Assembly (NCBI GenBank): GCA_963691655.1
Contig: OY829329.1
Coordinates: forward strand, 13,406,708-13,470,707
Length of the DNA stretch: 64,000 nucleotides
Source of the DNA: Toxonevra muliebris
Lineage: Eukaryota; Arthropoda; Insecta; Diptera; Pallopteridae
Direction of reading: 5' to 3'
A program made the position numbers and the translations under genes. The notes under the pieces are model-generated. The model was given only the letters and a program-made list of their open reading frames with translations. It had not been told where the DNA came from and searched no databases. Shown here one piece after another: positions 34,905-45,689 of this stretch. How positions within the stretch are numbered: position 1 is the stretch's first letter; each line of letters opens with the position of its first letter.

Positions 34905-36080
34905 AGACCAGGTGAAAGAGTAAGTTTCTAATTTCAGTGTTGAATTCTATTTCTGTATTATTTTCTAATTTCAATGCTCAATTTTGAACTGAAATTATAG
35001 GCCAGAGGTTTCAATACCTGAGTCATGAGTATGCAAAAGAGACCTGAACTTTTTTGGACGTCGTAAATGAGACCAAGATATGCTCGCAACAGCTAAAACT
35101 AAGCCGAACTTTTTTTTAGGTCAGATGGAAGAATAAGTTTCTAATTTCAGTGCTGAATTCTGTTTCTGAATTATTTTCTGAAGTTTTAGCACTGAATTCA
35201 GATCTGAGGTTTCAATACCACATTCATGAGTTTAGAGCAAGAACAAAACCAGAGCTAAAGAGACCAGAGCTTTTTCTAAAATTTATTACTGAATTAACTT
35301 CTGAATTTCTTGAGTGTGAAAAAAGATAAAAGAAACCTGAATTTTATTCTGAAATTTCAGCCCTGAACACAACTTGAGATTTCAGCACCGAATTAATAAG
35401 ATCTTTTTTTTAATTTCTGTTTCGACTTTCACACGAAAATTCATAAGTATAAAAAAAACATAAAAAATATTCCAGTTTCAAAGCTCAATTCCCTCCTGAA
35501 ATTTCAGTTACTGGATTCCCTTCTAAGGTTACATATCCGACCTCATGAATATGTATGTAAAAGAAACCTGAACTCTTTTCTAATTTCTTTCCCGAATTCT
35601 GTTTGAATTATTTTTTATTTTTTGTAGTGAACTTTGTCTTAAATTTCACACCAAAACCTGAAATATTTTCTAATTTCAGTGCTAAGTTTTACCCTGAAAT
35701 TTGATCATTCAATTTATGTCTCTGGTTTCAGATTCAAGTACATGAAGCCTGAACCATTTTCTATTTTCAATCCTGGGTTTTTTTTTGTATTGAATTGGGA
35801 ATTGAATTGGAATTACTAAATTTTGCCTTGAAATTTCTCCATAGAATTCAGATTTAGATTTCAGAACCTAATTTATTAGTATGTAAAAGAGTCTTGAACT
35901 ATATTCTAATTTTAATCCCAAGTTCAGACCGAATTATTTTCTGAACTCAGATCTGAATATTTCTTGTATTTCAGAACCCAATTTGCTTCTTCTTGAAAGA
36001 GAACAGAATTTTTTGTCTCATTTCAGCCTTGATTAGAGGAGATCTCGAATTTTTTTCTGATTACAGGCATGTGCTGGGGA
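34905..36080 (+). repeat. Degenerate short repeat (TGAATTTTCTAATTTCAGTGC type)
   Basis: Variants of TTCTAATTTCAGTGCTGAAT, TGAAATTTCAGCACTGAATT and ATGAGTATGTAAAAGAGACC recur throughout, without strict period. It is pyrimidine-rich on plus, the opposite strand bias to the CAGACC blocks. It ends near an ACTGGGTATATGTATGAG stretch. Non-coding. Confidence 0.65.
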
Positions 36081-38059
36081 AGCCTTAATGTTTTTTCGAC
36101 TGGGTATATGTATGAGTTTGCATGCCAGTATGTTTTGTAATACACACGCGTTAAGCTTTGAATATTCAAAAGCAAAAGTAAAGCATTATATTCACTATAA
36201 AAGCATCATCACTTTGATATTTGTTGTAACATTTTTTTCCTTTTGGTTTTAGCGTAATTTAAAACAATTTTTCAGTAATTTTTCACTTCATCACTGTGTG
36301 TTGTATTCATATGCCATTTACAATATATTTAATATAATTTATTAATATTTAGCTTTTGTAATTCGATTTATTATCAACACCATAAAAATATATATATATA
36401 TTTTTATTAGCTTAAATAATAAACCAGATAAACAATATTGAATTGAATTAAATTTCATTTGGCTATGAATAATTGTTGGTTACATTCATTGATTCGTTTT
36501 ACATGCTGATCCACGCTCAATAAAGTAAATATTTGCTGTGATTTAATTTTTTTGTGTGTGTTTGTATGTTTTAATGCCTTTTAATCGATCTGAAAATATT
36601 TGTTTGTTTGTGCTTTTGTAATCACTGTGGCATACATGCACATTATAGGGAAATTTACACATGTAGAGATATACTGTGGAGTAGAGGGGGTGAAATGCGC
36701 TTAAGTATGAATTCTGATGTGCATCTGCGAGAGCATTGACTCACTTATGTTTAAGTTCCAAATCGAGACGCATGCACTAGTTAGAGGAAGTGGAACTTAC
36801 AAGACAACAAGACCTCAATTCAAATTTCTGGTTTTTAAACCTCTGTAACCCGCTAGAAATCCTGTCTCAGGCTTTTTTTTTTAATGTCATGTCCGGGAAA
36901 AAATCTGTATTTTTTTACTTCCAAAAGAAGCGTATAGAATGCAGTTTAGTTGCAGTGGATCATTTTATCTGATTTGTGTATCTAATACCTCGAAAATGAA
37001 AGAATTTTTACGATTGCGCTTCATTTATTCATATGTATTGAATTTAACTGCTTCCAAACTACGCATTCAAAAGATAAGCAGCAAATGCGAAAAGCATTGA
37101 ATTTTAACCTTTGGGTTTGTATGCATCTGTGCATGTGTGCGTATGGGCCATAAAATTTAATGAATTTAACTTTAATATTGTTTGTTTGAATCATCGAACC
37201 AAATATGAAATTTTGTGTACATTTTGTTTTTAATGTTATTTTGAAAATTATGTTTGAATGCTCAAAATGGGAGGTAATAAATTTTAAAAATATTATCTAG
37301 CTTCAGAAATGAATTTTTTACTAAATTTTTCTATCTTGCAAGAAATTTTCAAGTTTAATATAAGAATTTGAATGTGTTGTTGAGTGTTTTTTTTTTTGTT
37401 TTGTGCCCTAAATTCTTTCTGATTTAGCTCTGGCTCCTATAAGCGCTTTGAAACATTTTTCAACTGCCGCCTCTTGTGGGTTTAGTAAGAGTTCAGCTTT
37501 AATCCTAGTTCGGTGAAGAAGTGGTTTCAAAACGACGTTATAGCGCTAATTGTGACTTGACTTACAGTGGGTCTGCTGTGAGTCAACCAATCGCCTCTCT
37601 GAAAATTTTGCTATTCTGATCGGCTCAATCAATTTTTTTTTCCTTTATGTACGATTTAACTAAGATCATCACTTGGTTGCACCCAAGAGCCACTCACGTC
37701 TCTCTAAATGGCTACCTCAGTCAAACCACACAGCTCACGAAAACTGACAAATAGAGTTTTTTGCCGAACCGAGTAGCATGACTCAATTTATTGACTGAAC
37801 CGTGCGTTTGATTCTTGACCTGTTTCTCTCTATTCATAATGAAAAATATTATGTTTGTGTCCACGTTTCCATCTCTTTGGAGTTCGGACCCATGTGATGT
37901 ATTAATATCCTTTCCATATTCCTGCATCCACAATGTTTGTGGGTTTACGGAAAAACATAGAAACATAGAAGCCAGCGTCTTAATTGCCCAAAAAATTATT
38001 TTATTAGGAATGGGGTCTTTCATCCCTAATAAAATAATTAATGTTAAATCAAAATAAAA
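36081..38059. other. Non-coding spacer
   Basis: AT-rich at the left, more mixed at the right. The only structure found is a hairpin with perfect 15-bp arms at 37994-38008 and 38025-38039 (AATTATTTTATTAGG) and a 16-base loop. No supported gene. Confidence 0.45.
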
Positions 38060-38219
38060 TTTTGGGTGTGAGACTTGAGATCAGCAGTCAGATCCAACAA
38101 AGATGCTGTCACGAACTGGCAATCCAACAAGACGGTCAATACTGAATAGTTGCGCAAACAGTCAAGAAATGGCTAAAAGTTCTTCACGAACATCTTATTT
38201 ACAAATTCAATAAAATTAC

Positions 38220-39090
38220 GTGCAGCTGAAAGAGTGCTTGCAAACCTCGACGTTAATAAGGATTGGGGATCCGACGGCATCTCAGCCTATGTATTGAGAA
38301 AGTTAGCGACAACTCTGACGCGACTAATTCAAACAATACTGGTGTATTTCAGGCAGCTTGGAAAATTGCTAATGTTCAGCCCGTTACAAAAAAGAATAAG
38401 ACTTCAGACTCTGCGCATTATCGGCCTGCGCAATTTGGTGTACACTATCCAAGATCATGGAGAGCTTAATAAACTCTGATTCTGTTAAAGAGCTGAAGCA
38501 AAAACGAATTGTTTAACGACCATCAATGGCAGGTCCTGTTGAAATCGCACGACAGGCGATCTCATGATTTAGGTGAAAGCAATGTGGTTGCTCTGGATAA
38601 TTCTAAGTCACCTTTTAGACACTGCGATTTTCATGCGATTCGTCTCAGCGATTTGCTGTTTGTGGACGAAGGATGGGAAACGAAAGGGAACGAGTCCCAA
38701 TCGCACATGCCAGCGATTTTTTGGCGTTTAGTTTTTGCATCTCTGTTGAGCTGATATAAAACGAGCTCATATTTTTGGCGAGTCGAAAGAAGGAGTCAAG
38801 TATCTCGGCTTTTTAAGGCGGTGTAAGAAATATCCGACCGTAGGAGCTTGACGAACTCAACTAGAACTTCTGGCCTGACGAACTCAACTAGAACTTCTGG
38901 CCAGACGAACTCAACTAGAACTTTTGGACCGTATCGACTAACGTGCAGTAAAGCTAATAGAAGACAGTAGACTTTCTAGCCCTATTAACTCCTTGGAACA
39001 TCGTCGAAATGTGATTTGCGTGATTTTACTCTACCGCAATTAGCACGAAGGCGGAACCCAGCGACAAATTCAAAAAGTTATGTGCGGTTT
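38220..39090 (+). pseudogene. Jockey-type non-LTR retrotransposon, reverse transcriptase remnant
   Basis: Pieces in shifting plus frames follow the order of a jockey-clade RT: WGSDGISAYVLRKLA (palm entry), then GVFQAAWKIANVQPVTKK and SAHYRPA, then SHDLGESNVVALDNSK (counterpart of the ..VALDISKAF segment), then EGVKYLGF near 38795 and SLEHRRNVICVILLYRN near 38990 (the C-terminal SLEHRR..C..LFYRY region). The F-A-D-D catalytic segment was not found. Frameshifts, stops and a 27-bp triplication make it clearly inactive. Confidence 0.75.
38850..38928 (+). repeat. 27-bp tandem repeat, three copies
   Basis: GACGAACTCAACTAGAACTT starts at 38850, 38877 and 38904, giving three near-identical 27-bp units inside the jockey remnant. 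Confidence 0.92.
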
Positions 39091-39439
39091 TCAAGGGAAT
39101 ATCTTGCGCAGCTATTTAAAGACAACGTCGGCAATAATTTCAACACTGAAGATGTAAGCGTACCGTAGGTCAATTAAAACGAAGCCTTTAAATAATTTAC
39201 TGAACTTAAAAGCAAAATAGTTGCGAGTACAGATAGTCGCACTGTTGAGTTATTTTAGACCAGAGGCAAAGTTTGAGTAATCCAATAAAATAAAAGCTTG
39301 AAAGCGTTACTTAAACAAAAAGTTTTGGTTTGGCAAAAAATCGAAGATGGATATTTAGCGTCAGATGTGGATGACTACGGTCTGTTCTACTCAACTGCCC
39401 AAAGGTTACCACAGCGGTAGTCTTACTATTAGGGAAATT

Positions 39440-39975
39440 AATCCGAATACATAAATTGCATACAATTGCGACATTGGCTTTCTATTGCCCGACTAAGAAT
39501 GAAAAATGACAGAGCTGCGAGTGCAGATGATCTCGCTGTTGAGCTGTTTAGAACCGGAGGTAAAGAGCTTGCGAACAACTTTGTTTGTATGAAAATCTGC
39601 ATAGTAATTGAGACCCCATTGTACCCTCAATACCAAAAAAAGATGATACTATGAAGTGCGCTAATTATAGGGCTTAATATAACCTACAAAGTTTTATCAA
39701 GCGTTCAGAGTTTTATCAAGCGTGATCAAAAATAATGTAAGAATTTTTTAGCCTAACAAGTCGACCAGCGACCAGATGTTTATAAAACCTGAAGAAATTC
39801 GATGAATCGCCATCACTAATTCGATGACTAAAAAACATTTTCGACAGCACGATTAGAAATCACTTAAAGTTACACAGTAAAGTCTGGTTTTGGTATCCCA
39901 TTTGGCATTACAAAATGACACTGAAAATAGCGCAGTGAAAATTGAGACAGACGGTCTTCTCCAGGTTATATGATG
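39440..39975 (+). pseudogene. LINE A, RT remnant, left part
   Basis: The frame reads ARLRMKNDRAASADDLAVEL then FRTGGKEL, and later CANYRA, the order of the common insect LINE whose RT starts K.NKAAG.D.L.AELF..GG and continues to ..NYRGI. The DNA to 39975 parallels the better copy at 51.6-52.0 kb. It is split from its right part (41205-42012) by insertion of LINE B. Stops and frameshifts show it is dead. Confidence 0.72.
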
Positions 39976-39987
39976 CCAAACGATGCT

Positions 39988-41200
39988 GGGTTAGGTTAGA
40001 GAAGGAGTGCATAATACACCTTTCTATTCGTAGACCCTATTAGGCCTATTGTGATGCTCTACATTTATATTTGCGTGACCTGCAGTTCGGTTCCCTGCGG
40101 ATCCAGAGTGGATTCTTTGGAAACCACCCAGTTTTGACGAGAAAGCTGTGTAGATATGAAATCTGTACATCAGCTATGTCTGTTAGTCCGTCAAAAAACT
40201 TTGCACCGAAAGTTTGCAGCCGTCGATAGCCTAGTGGATAGTGCACTAGACTTTCATCTGGGAGGTTCGGGTTCGATTCCCGTCTTCGTCTGGTGGTTAA
40301 TTTTCATAACTTTCTTATATTCACTATCAATATGAAGTGTATGAGAATTATAAGATAGTGTACAAGTACACACATTGGTTGGTAATGGCAAAACCACCAA
40401 GCCGATAAAAAATTGCCACACCGCCGTTCGGAATCGGCGTTAAACTGTAGGTCCAACTATGTGGTATCACAATGGGTCGTTCAGACCTAAGTGTGTCTCT
40501 CGACAGCCACTCCAACCTAACCTAACCTTGGAGCCGTCGTTCCTGAAATGAATGACAATGGCATAGCAAATGCTCGAACGATTCAGCAGCGTCCTCGAAA
40601 CAACAGCTTAATATTTCGCTCACAGCGCAGTGGCCGGTGATAACACCAGACACCATATGCACAGCATGTTTGTCAAGTCGCAAAATACTTTTAGTGCTTT
40701 TAATGTTTAGTCGTGGGCCGTACCCTGCACCTGCAATCACCAAAGACCAAACTCTGTTTGTGAATCCGATGAACCACTCTCCTATTGTCCCTGCTGTAAC
40801 ACAAAACGGTGGTAGTAGCGTGTTGATTGCGTCACTGATAGGCATTGATGAACCTGTTCGGGCAAGTTCGTCCGCCATGTCATTCCTTTCAATATTGGTA
40901 TGCCCTACAGTGTATTATGCTGCTCAAAACGTCACGACAATCTTACACTACCTTTGATTTTATGACAGTAGATCCAATAGCTTTCAAGGCACCCTAGCTA
41001 TCCACACAGATTACAGCTTCCTTAAGGAAAGTGCTTTTTATGTGTTCCGCTAAGGCAGCAGAGCAAAAACCTCTGATTGGAATACGCTATAGTAATTTGG
41101 TAGTCTATATGACCTTCGGAAAGCCATCAGTAAAGTAGACTGTTGAAAGGTTTTCAACATCAGGCTTACCAAACGAGCTTACAAATAAGTGACTTTGTGA
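39988..41200 (-). pseudogene. LINE B, RNase H and C-terminal zinc region, inserted in LINE A
   Basis: On minus, the order is LPNYYSVFQSEVFALL, then VICVDS.GALKAIGSTV (RNase H; a stop replaces the residue after D-S), then MADELARTGSS, then TGHCAVSEI, FEHLLCHCHSF and ERRLQ. The SINE interrupts here, and the protein resumes after it with RRLQTFGAKFFDGLTDIADV and LHSFLVKTGWF. The element ends in a 3' UTR and a CTAACCTAACCC tail (39999-39988). The 5' part (endonuclease, RT) is missing, as in a 5'-truncated insertion. RNase H plus a CCTAA tail suggests the R1/I/LOA group. Confidence 0.85.
40226..40527 (+). mobile_element. tRNA-derived SINE (302 bp) inserted in LINE B, with 12-bp TSD
   Basis: The head has the A box TAGCCTAGTGG (40227-40237) and B box GGTTCGATTCC (40270-40280), a complete internal RNA polymerase III promoter. 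The anticodon-like position reads TTC, so a tRNA-Glu origin is possible. The body runs to GGTATCACAATGGG and a CCAACCTAACCTAACC tail. Flanks TTGCAGCCGTCG (40214-40225) and TTGGAGCCGTCG (40528-40539) are a 12-bp target duplication with one difference, both encoding the RRLQ codons of LINE B. Confidence 0.93.
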
Positions 41201-41204
41201 TTTT

Positions 41205-42012
41205 TTCATCTTGATGATGAAGAAAATAATTTGAGCTGCCGACCTTAATATCAGTGGCACTATTTCCTACAAAAGTGGCCAATAATATCATTGGCTGCAA
41301 TATGTGGAAGTGAGTTAGCTTAGCATTCTTTAACTTGGTAAAAGAGTTCCGTCGAATAGATCTAGGAGTGAGTGAGCGTAAAATGAAGTACTTTTCGCTA
41401 ACAAACCAAAAGTGTTGAGATAATTTTAGACAAGTTTGACTCTTGGCAATTAAGCCTTCAGAGTTATCAAAGATATCTTACAATAAACAAACGATAATTC
41501 TTTATAGCATACGGTACAACGAGCTAATTTTTAAGCTCGTGAAGCTGAAATCTTTTTGAACGAATATACATATCTCTCTATCAGACTCTAATTTTCTTCG
41601 TTCCAATAATTTGCTATGAAATTTTGTTAACGAAAACCAAAAATCAGAGATTGTTGTGACCATTCGCCGGGAAAAAGTTTCGCTACGACCTATAGGAGTG
41701 AGTGTGATTTGTGCTGAATAAAATGCAACCATGAGCGGCACGCCAATAATGACATATTCAAGCGCATAAAAATCCAACGACTTCGCGGTCTAGGTAGATT
41801 ATGTTGAGCCGATCGGAAAGAACGTACTGGTTAAGGAGGCTTTCTAATCGAAAAACGTTGATCCAAAGCGCAGAAGAAATCTATCTTATCTCTGTTGAAA
41901 CGAACAAGCACAAAGGGACTTGAGGAAATGTGCTTAGTTTTATCAGCTGGCGCCAGTTTTTATGTGACTAGAATCAAGACCGATCATCGGTTGTAGAGCT
42001 ACCCAAGCAAGT
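41205..42012 (+). pseudogene. LINE A, right part to 3' end
   Basis: It resumes where the left part stops. The segment near 41215 matches the EKIIRAA..N region, and GVSERKMKYFSLTNQ near 41370 matches the GLVVNE.KTKYL..S segment. IKIQRLRGLGRLC at 41760 matches the KIQRLRWLGH segment, and the end TDHRL-stop (about 41981-41996) matches the C-terminus. Stops and frameshifts are frequent, and no YADD catalytic motif is visible. Confidence 0.7.
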
Positions 42013-43129
42013 TTTTAGTCCTAGAGTTACCACAAATAAAGTTAACACTTTTCAGTCTACAACAGCTAATTTATTGTACAATTATGAACTGAATAAATGC
42101 CGAAAATTACTGACAAATTCAACAATCCATTCTAAATCCATTCAGTGAGTGTTGAAATTTTTAATAAAATGTCTCCATTAAAATTTTTTTTTTTTTTTTT
42201 TTTTAGATTTTCACTTCCTGAAGCACACTGCCATTGCCAGATTGTTTGAGGCACAACACAATGAAATGCAACGCAAACATCAACGTTGGCAACGAACAGG
42301 ATAAAAGCGACGAGCTATCATTGCCTCTGCAGTGGCAACTTTGAAATGGTCGACGTGCCCGCTAAAGGCTTCTTCTTCTTCTTCTACTTCTTCATCTTCT
42401 TCACTGGCGGTTTCTTTTTTATTGTGTTGAACTATGAAAATGCGGTTTAAATGGAACGTTTGTTTCTGCTTAACAATACTTTTGTTTACTTTTTGTCTGA
42501 CTGCAAAAGAATGAATGAATGGATGGGGGTAAAAAGTGCAAAAAGGCGGAGCGCCGCCATTTATTATTAAGCTTAAGACGCCAAGCGACGTTTTTCATAT
42601 GGTTCAGCTTTATATATATTTCTTTACTGCACTTGTGGCATTTTCAGTTTTTTGCCAGTTTTTCTTCTTTTTTTTTTGTTATTTTTACTTCTGTTCTATT
42701 TTTTAACTTTTATTGTAGTATCTTAACGATAAAATTCCATTCGGAAATTCATGGATTTCATTTAAAATGTAATGAAAAGTGCAAGTGGCAAGTAAAAAGC
42801 AAGCAAGTGGCAGGCGGCAACAAACAACAGGAAAATACATACAACAATAACAATAATACCAAAACAATAAAAGCAATTATTTTCTACAAGCTGCAGCAAC
42901 ACAATGACAACAACAACAACAATAAGATCAACAGTAACAACAATAACAAAAACAAACAAAATGTAATTAAATTTCATGCTTGGCAATATGAAAACAATTT
43001 GGAAAATTCTCAGTTTAAAATGTATGTAAAGAGAAAGTTAATTTTAGTTTCACACGTCAATTTTAAATATTCCTCATATGTATGTAAAACATATAGTGGG
43101 CGTGACTGAAATGCCGGTCCAAAGGAAAG
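42013..43129. other. Non-coding spacer with CAA/AAC-rich tract and a chance ORF
   Basis: T-run at 42186-42205, CTT-type repeat at 42370-42400 and CAA-type repeats at 42830-42960. The longest ORF of the window lies here on plus (42519-43109, 196 codons), but its sequence is basic residues, then aromatic and hydrophobic stretches, then an Asn run made by CAA/AAC repeats. There is no domain and no splice or codon evidence, so I do not call it a gene. Confidence 0.5.
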
Positions 43130-44940
43130 TAAATTTTACTGATCCCCCTTGAAAAATCAACTGCCATTGCGAGTCCGAAAAACAATTCAACAGCAAGTGC
43201 TAATAGCCATTCCGTTCGCTGGCGATGAATAGGAGCTGGTGGGGCCTAATCGGAGCACCTTCAAGGCTAGAACCCCCCAGTGACTCAAACTAAGATCAAA
43301 AGTCAAGAAAGGGGAAATTTCTGGTCATTGTAACTGCAAACATAAGGGATTTAGTCTATACATGTGTAAGTCCAGAACCCATCAGATTAAAACCAGAAGC
43401 CAAGAAAGAAAAAACTTTTCGGTTGGTCACGAAAAACTCACAGCTACTTATTCCGATTGCTCGCAATCCGTTGGCGATGAATTGTTGCTAATCGGACCTG
43501 ATTGCAACCCTTTTCAGCCCATTATCGACCAGGTAGAAACCCCCATCTATTATTGACACTAATGGGACCTAATAGATACACCTACAACCGAAGAAACTCT
43601 CATGTGACAGATTCAGATCTTAAGCCAAGGAAAAAACCTCCGATCTCTTATAAAAATAGCTCAAAGCTATATACTTTAAGTGTAGGTAGGTAACTGCCCA
43701 TCAACTACTGTTAATGGGACTTAATCGGTGCTTGCGGCCAGTATCGAGTACAGTCATTGCAAGTCTGAAAAAAACAGACGTAGGTGTCTAAAACCATTCC
43801 GAACGGGAGCAATGATATTGTGATGATAGAGCCTGACAAATACACTTACAAGTCTAGTGAGCAGACTCACATCACAAGCCAAGAAAAAATAGGTTCCCAG
43901 TCCGTCATAAAGAGGTCATAGCTACTTCAAAGTCCTGCAACTGCATCGAGTACAAGCAGTATAATTCTGAAAAAAAAACACAGTCGCAGACGCTCAGACC
44001 AATGCACAGTGGTAGTGTCATGATAATGCGGATAGGATCTAATAGATGTAGATTTCCGATCGGTCATCAAGAGCTCACGGCTACTTCAAGTACTTAGTAG
44101 CTGAAGGTGATTTGCTGCTGATCGAACTTGATCGGTGTATCTTGCAAGCCTATTAAATCCACCATCGATTAGATTTGAACCACCATGTATCATTGGTACT
44201 GATAGGTCTTTATAAATGCAGCCAAGAACTCAGAGAAACTCACAGCTACTCCGAGTACTGAGAAATCGAAAACTTCACCGGCATCTGAAGCTGTAACGAG
44301 TGCAATTATTGCGACAGGCATAGGTGCTCAGTCTTTGCGACCGGTAGCAAAAAAATTGGAGTTGAAAGAGCCAAATAGACGCCCAAGGAACAAATTCAGA
44401 TTAAAAACTAAGAGAGAGTAAATTTTCGATTAGTCATGAACAACACATAGCTACCCCAAGTGCTGCCAAGCCGGTGGCGATGATTTACTGCTAATGAAAC
44501 TTAGTCGCTGCAATTGGAGACCTTTTGAACCCTCCATTAGATTGAAATCATAACCGCCAAGAGAGAAGAAATTTCCGATCGGCCATGAAAAACTCCCTAC
44601 CATTATGAGTGTGAAAAAGAAAACAGCCACAAATGCTCACGACCATTTAGACCGGTCGCAATTAATTGGTATTGATGGGACCAAATAGGTGCACCTATAA
44701 ACCTAAAACCCACAATGGATTACAGATTTACAACACGACCCGGCCGAAGCCAAGAAGAAATTTTCAACCCGCACATAAAGATCGCTGAATTCAGACCAGT
44801 GATGATTATTTTATACTGTTGGGATTTAAACGGTGCAGCTACAATCGAGAAAAACATCTCAGAGAGCGGAATTTTCCCATCTGCCATAAAAACCTCACAG
44901 ATATTTCGACGGCTGACAGGTGGGTAGCGATTAGTGTTTG
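43130..44940 (+). repeat. Diverged tandem array, units of ~150-255 bp
   Basis: A recurrent order of phrases is seen about eight times: AAGCCAAGAAAGAAA, then TTCCGATCGGTCATGAAAA, CTCACAGCTACTTC, GAGTGCAAGTCTGAAAAAA, CAGGTGCTCAGACCATT, and a GGGACCTAATAG/TGCACCTACAA phrase. AGCCAAGAA-type landmarks lie near 43300, 43400, 43622, 43877, 44219, 44398, 44550 and 44746. There is no coding sequence. The divergence marks it as old. Confidence 0.7.
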
Positions 44941-45194
44941 CTATTAATTTTGTTTGGTTACTAGGGTTTAAAGCTCAACACAGCCAAAATTAAAAGATAG
45001 AAAATGCAATTTTTCCACATGGCATCAGCTTTGGGCTGAGAATGGCAAACTTCCAAGAGTAGAAATTCCCTAAGAAAAAATTGGAACTGTAAAATAATGC
45101 AATCAATTGAGGCTATAAATCAAAAATGAAATGCAGTCTTTTTTGGAGTCACCGATGGATTATTCATTTAGAAAAGTCTTTCTTAGAGTCAGCG

Positions 45195-45400
45195 TAATGC
45201 AATATTTTTTTCTTTTTTGAAGTCATGGAAATTCAAAACATGTGGCTTCAAAATCATGACTGCTTTGAAGCCACATGAACTCACTTGGAGTCACTTGAAG
45301 TCTTTTGAAACCTTATCATGACTGATTTGGAGTCACTTGATGCCAACTTGGATTCACTTGAAGGCAATTGGAATTTGAAGTCACTTAGAAATCAATTAGA
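45195..45400 (+). repeat. GGAGTCACTTGAAG repeats with a short hairpin
   Basis: Copies of (G)GAGTCACTTGA with variations follow each other at about 45285-45400. At 45239-45277 a hairpin has perfect 14-bp arms (CATGTGGCTTCAAA) and an 11-base loop. Confidence 0.7.
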
Positions 45401-45404
45401 GTCA

Positions 45405-45680
45405 TAAAAAATGTTTTTTTTTCGGATCTGGAGATCGGACCATGTTTACTTCACGTTTTTGAGGTCGCTGAATCCGAATCCGAGGTCCGAAAAACCCCAG
45501 CATGTCAGGTTTTCGACTTAGCTTAGATAACGAGGTATTTTGCAGGTTGTATCGAAAACCAAACATGCTGGTGTTTTTAGACCTTGGATTCGATCTAACC
45601 CCCGGACTCGGATTCAGCGAGCCCAAAAACGTATAGTAAACATGGTCTAACCTCCAGACTCGAAAAAACATTTTTTTTGT
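45405..45680. mobile_element. Foldback-like element, ~100-bp inverted arms
   Basis: The left arm (about 45405-45504) and right arm (about 45566-45680) are inverted relatives sharing GGACCATGTTTAC, ACGTTTTTG, TCGCTGAATCCGA and CCAGCATGT in order, with scattered mismatches and small indels. The spacer is only ~60 bases. A poly-T/poly-A terminus (AAAAAATGTTTTTT) continues the symmetry outward. No coding capacity; looks like a foldback element or a long MITE. Confidence 0.8.
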
Positions 45681-45689
45681 GTGGCTGTG

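Noticed and set aside
42519..43109. 196-codon plus-strand ORF, longest in the window
   Set aside because: Composition follows local T-rich and CAA-repeat tracts; no domain, no splice or expression evidence, and no conserved pattern.
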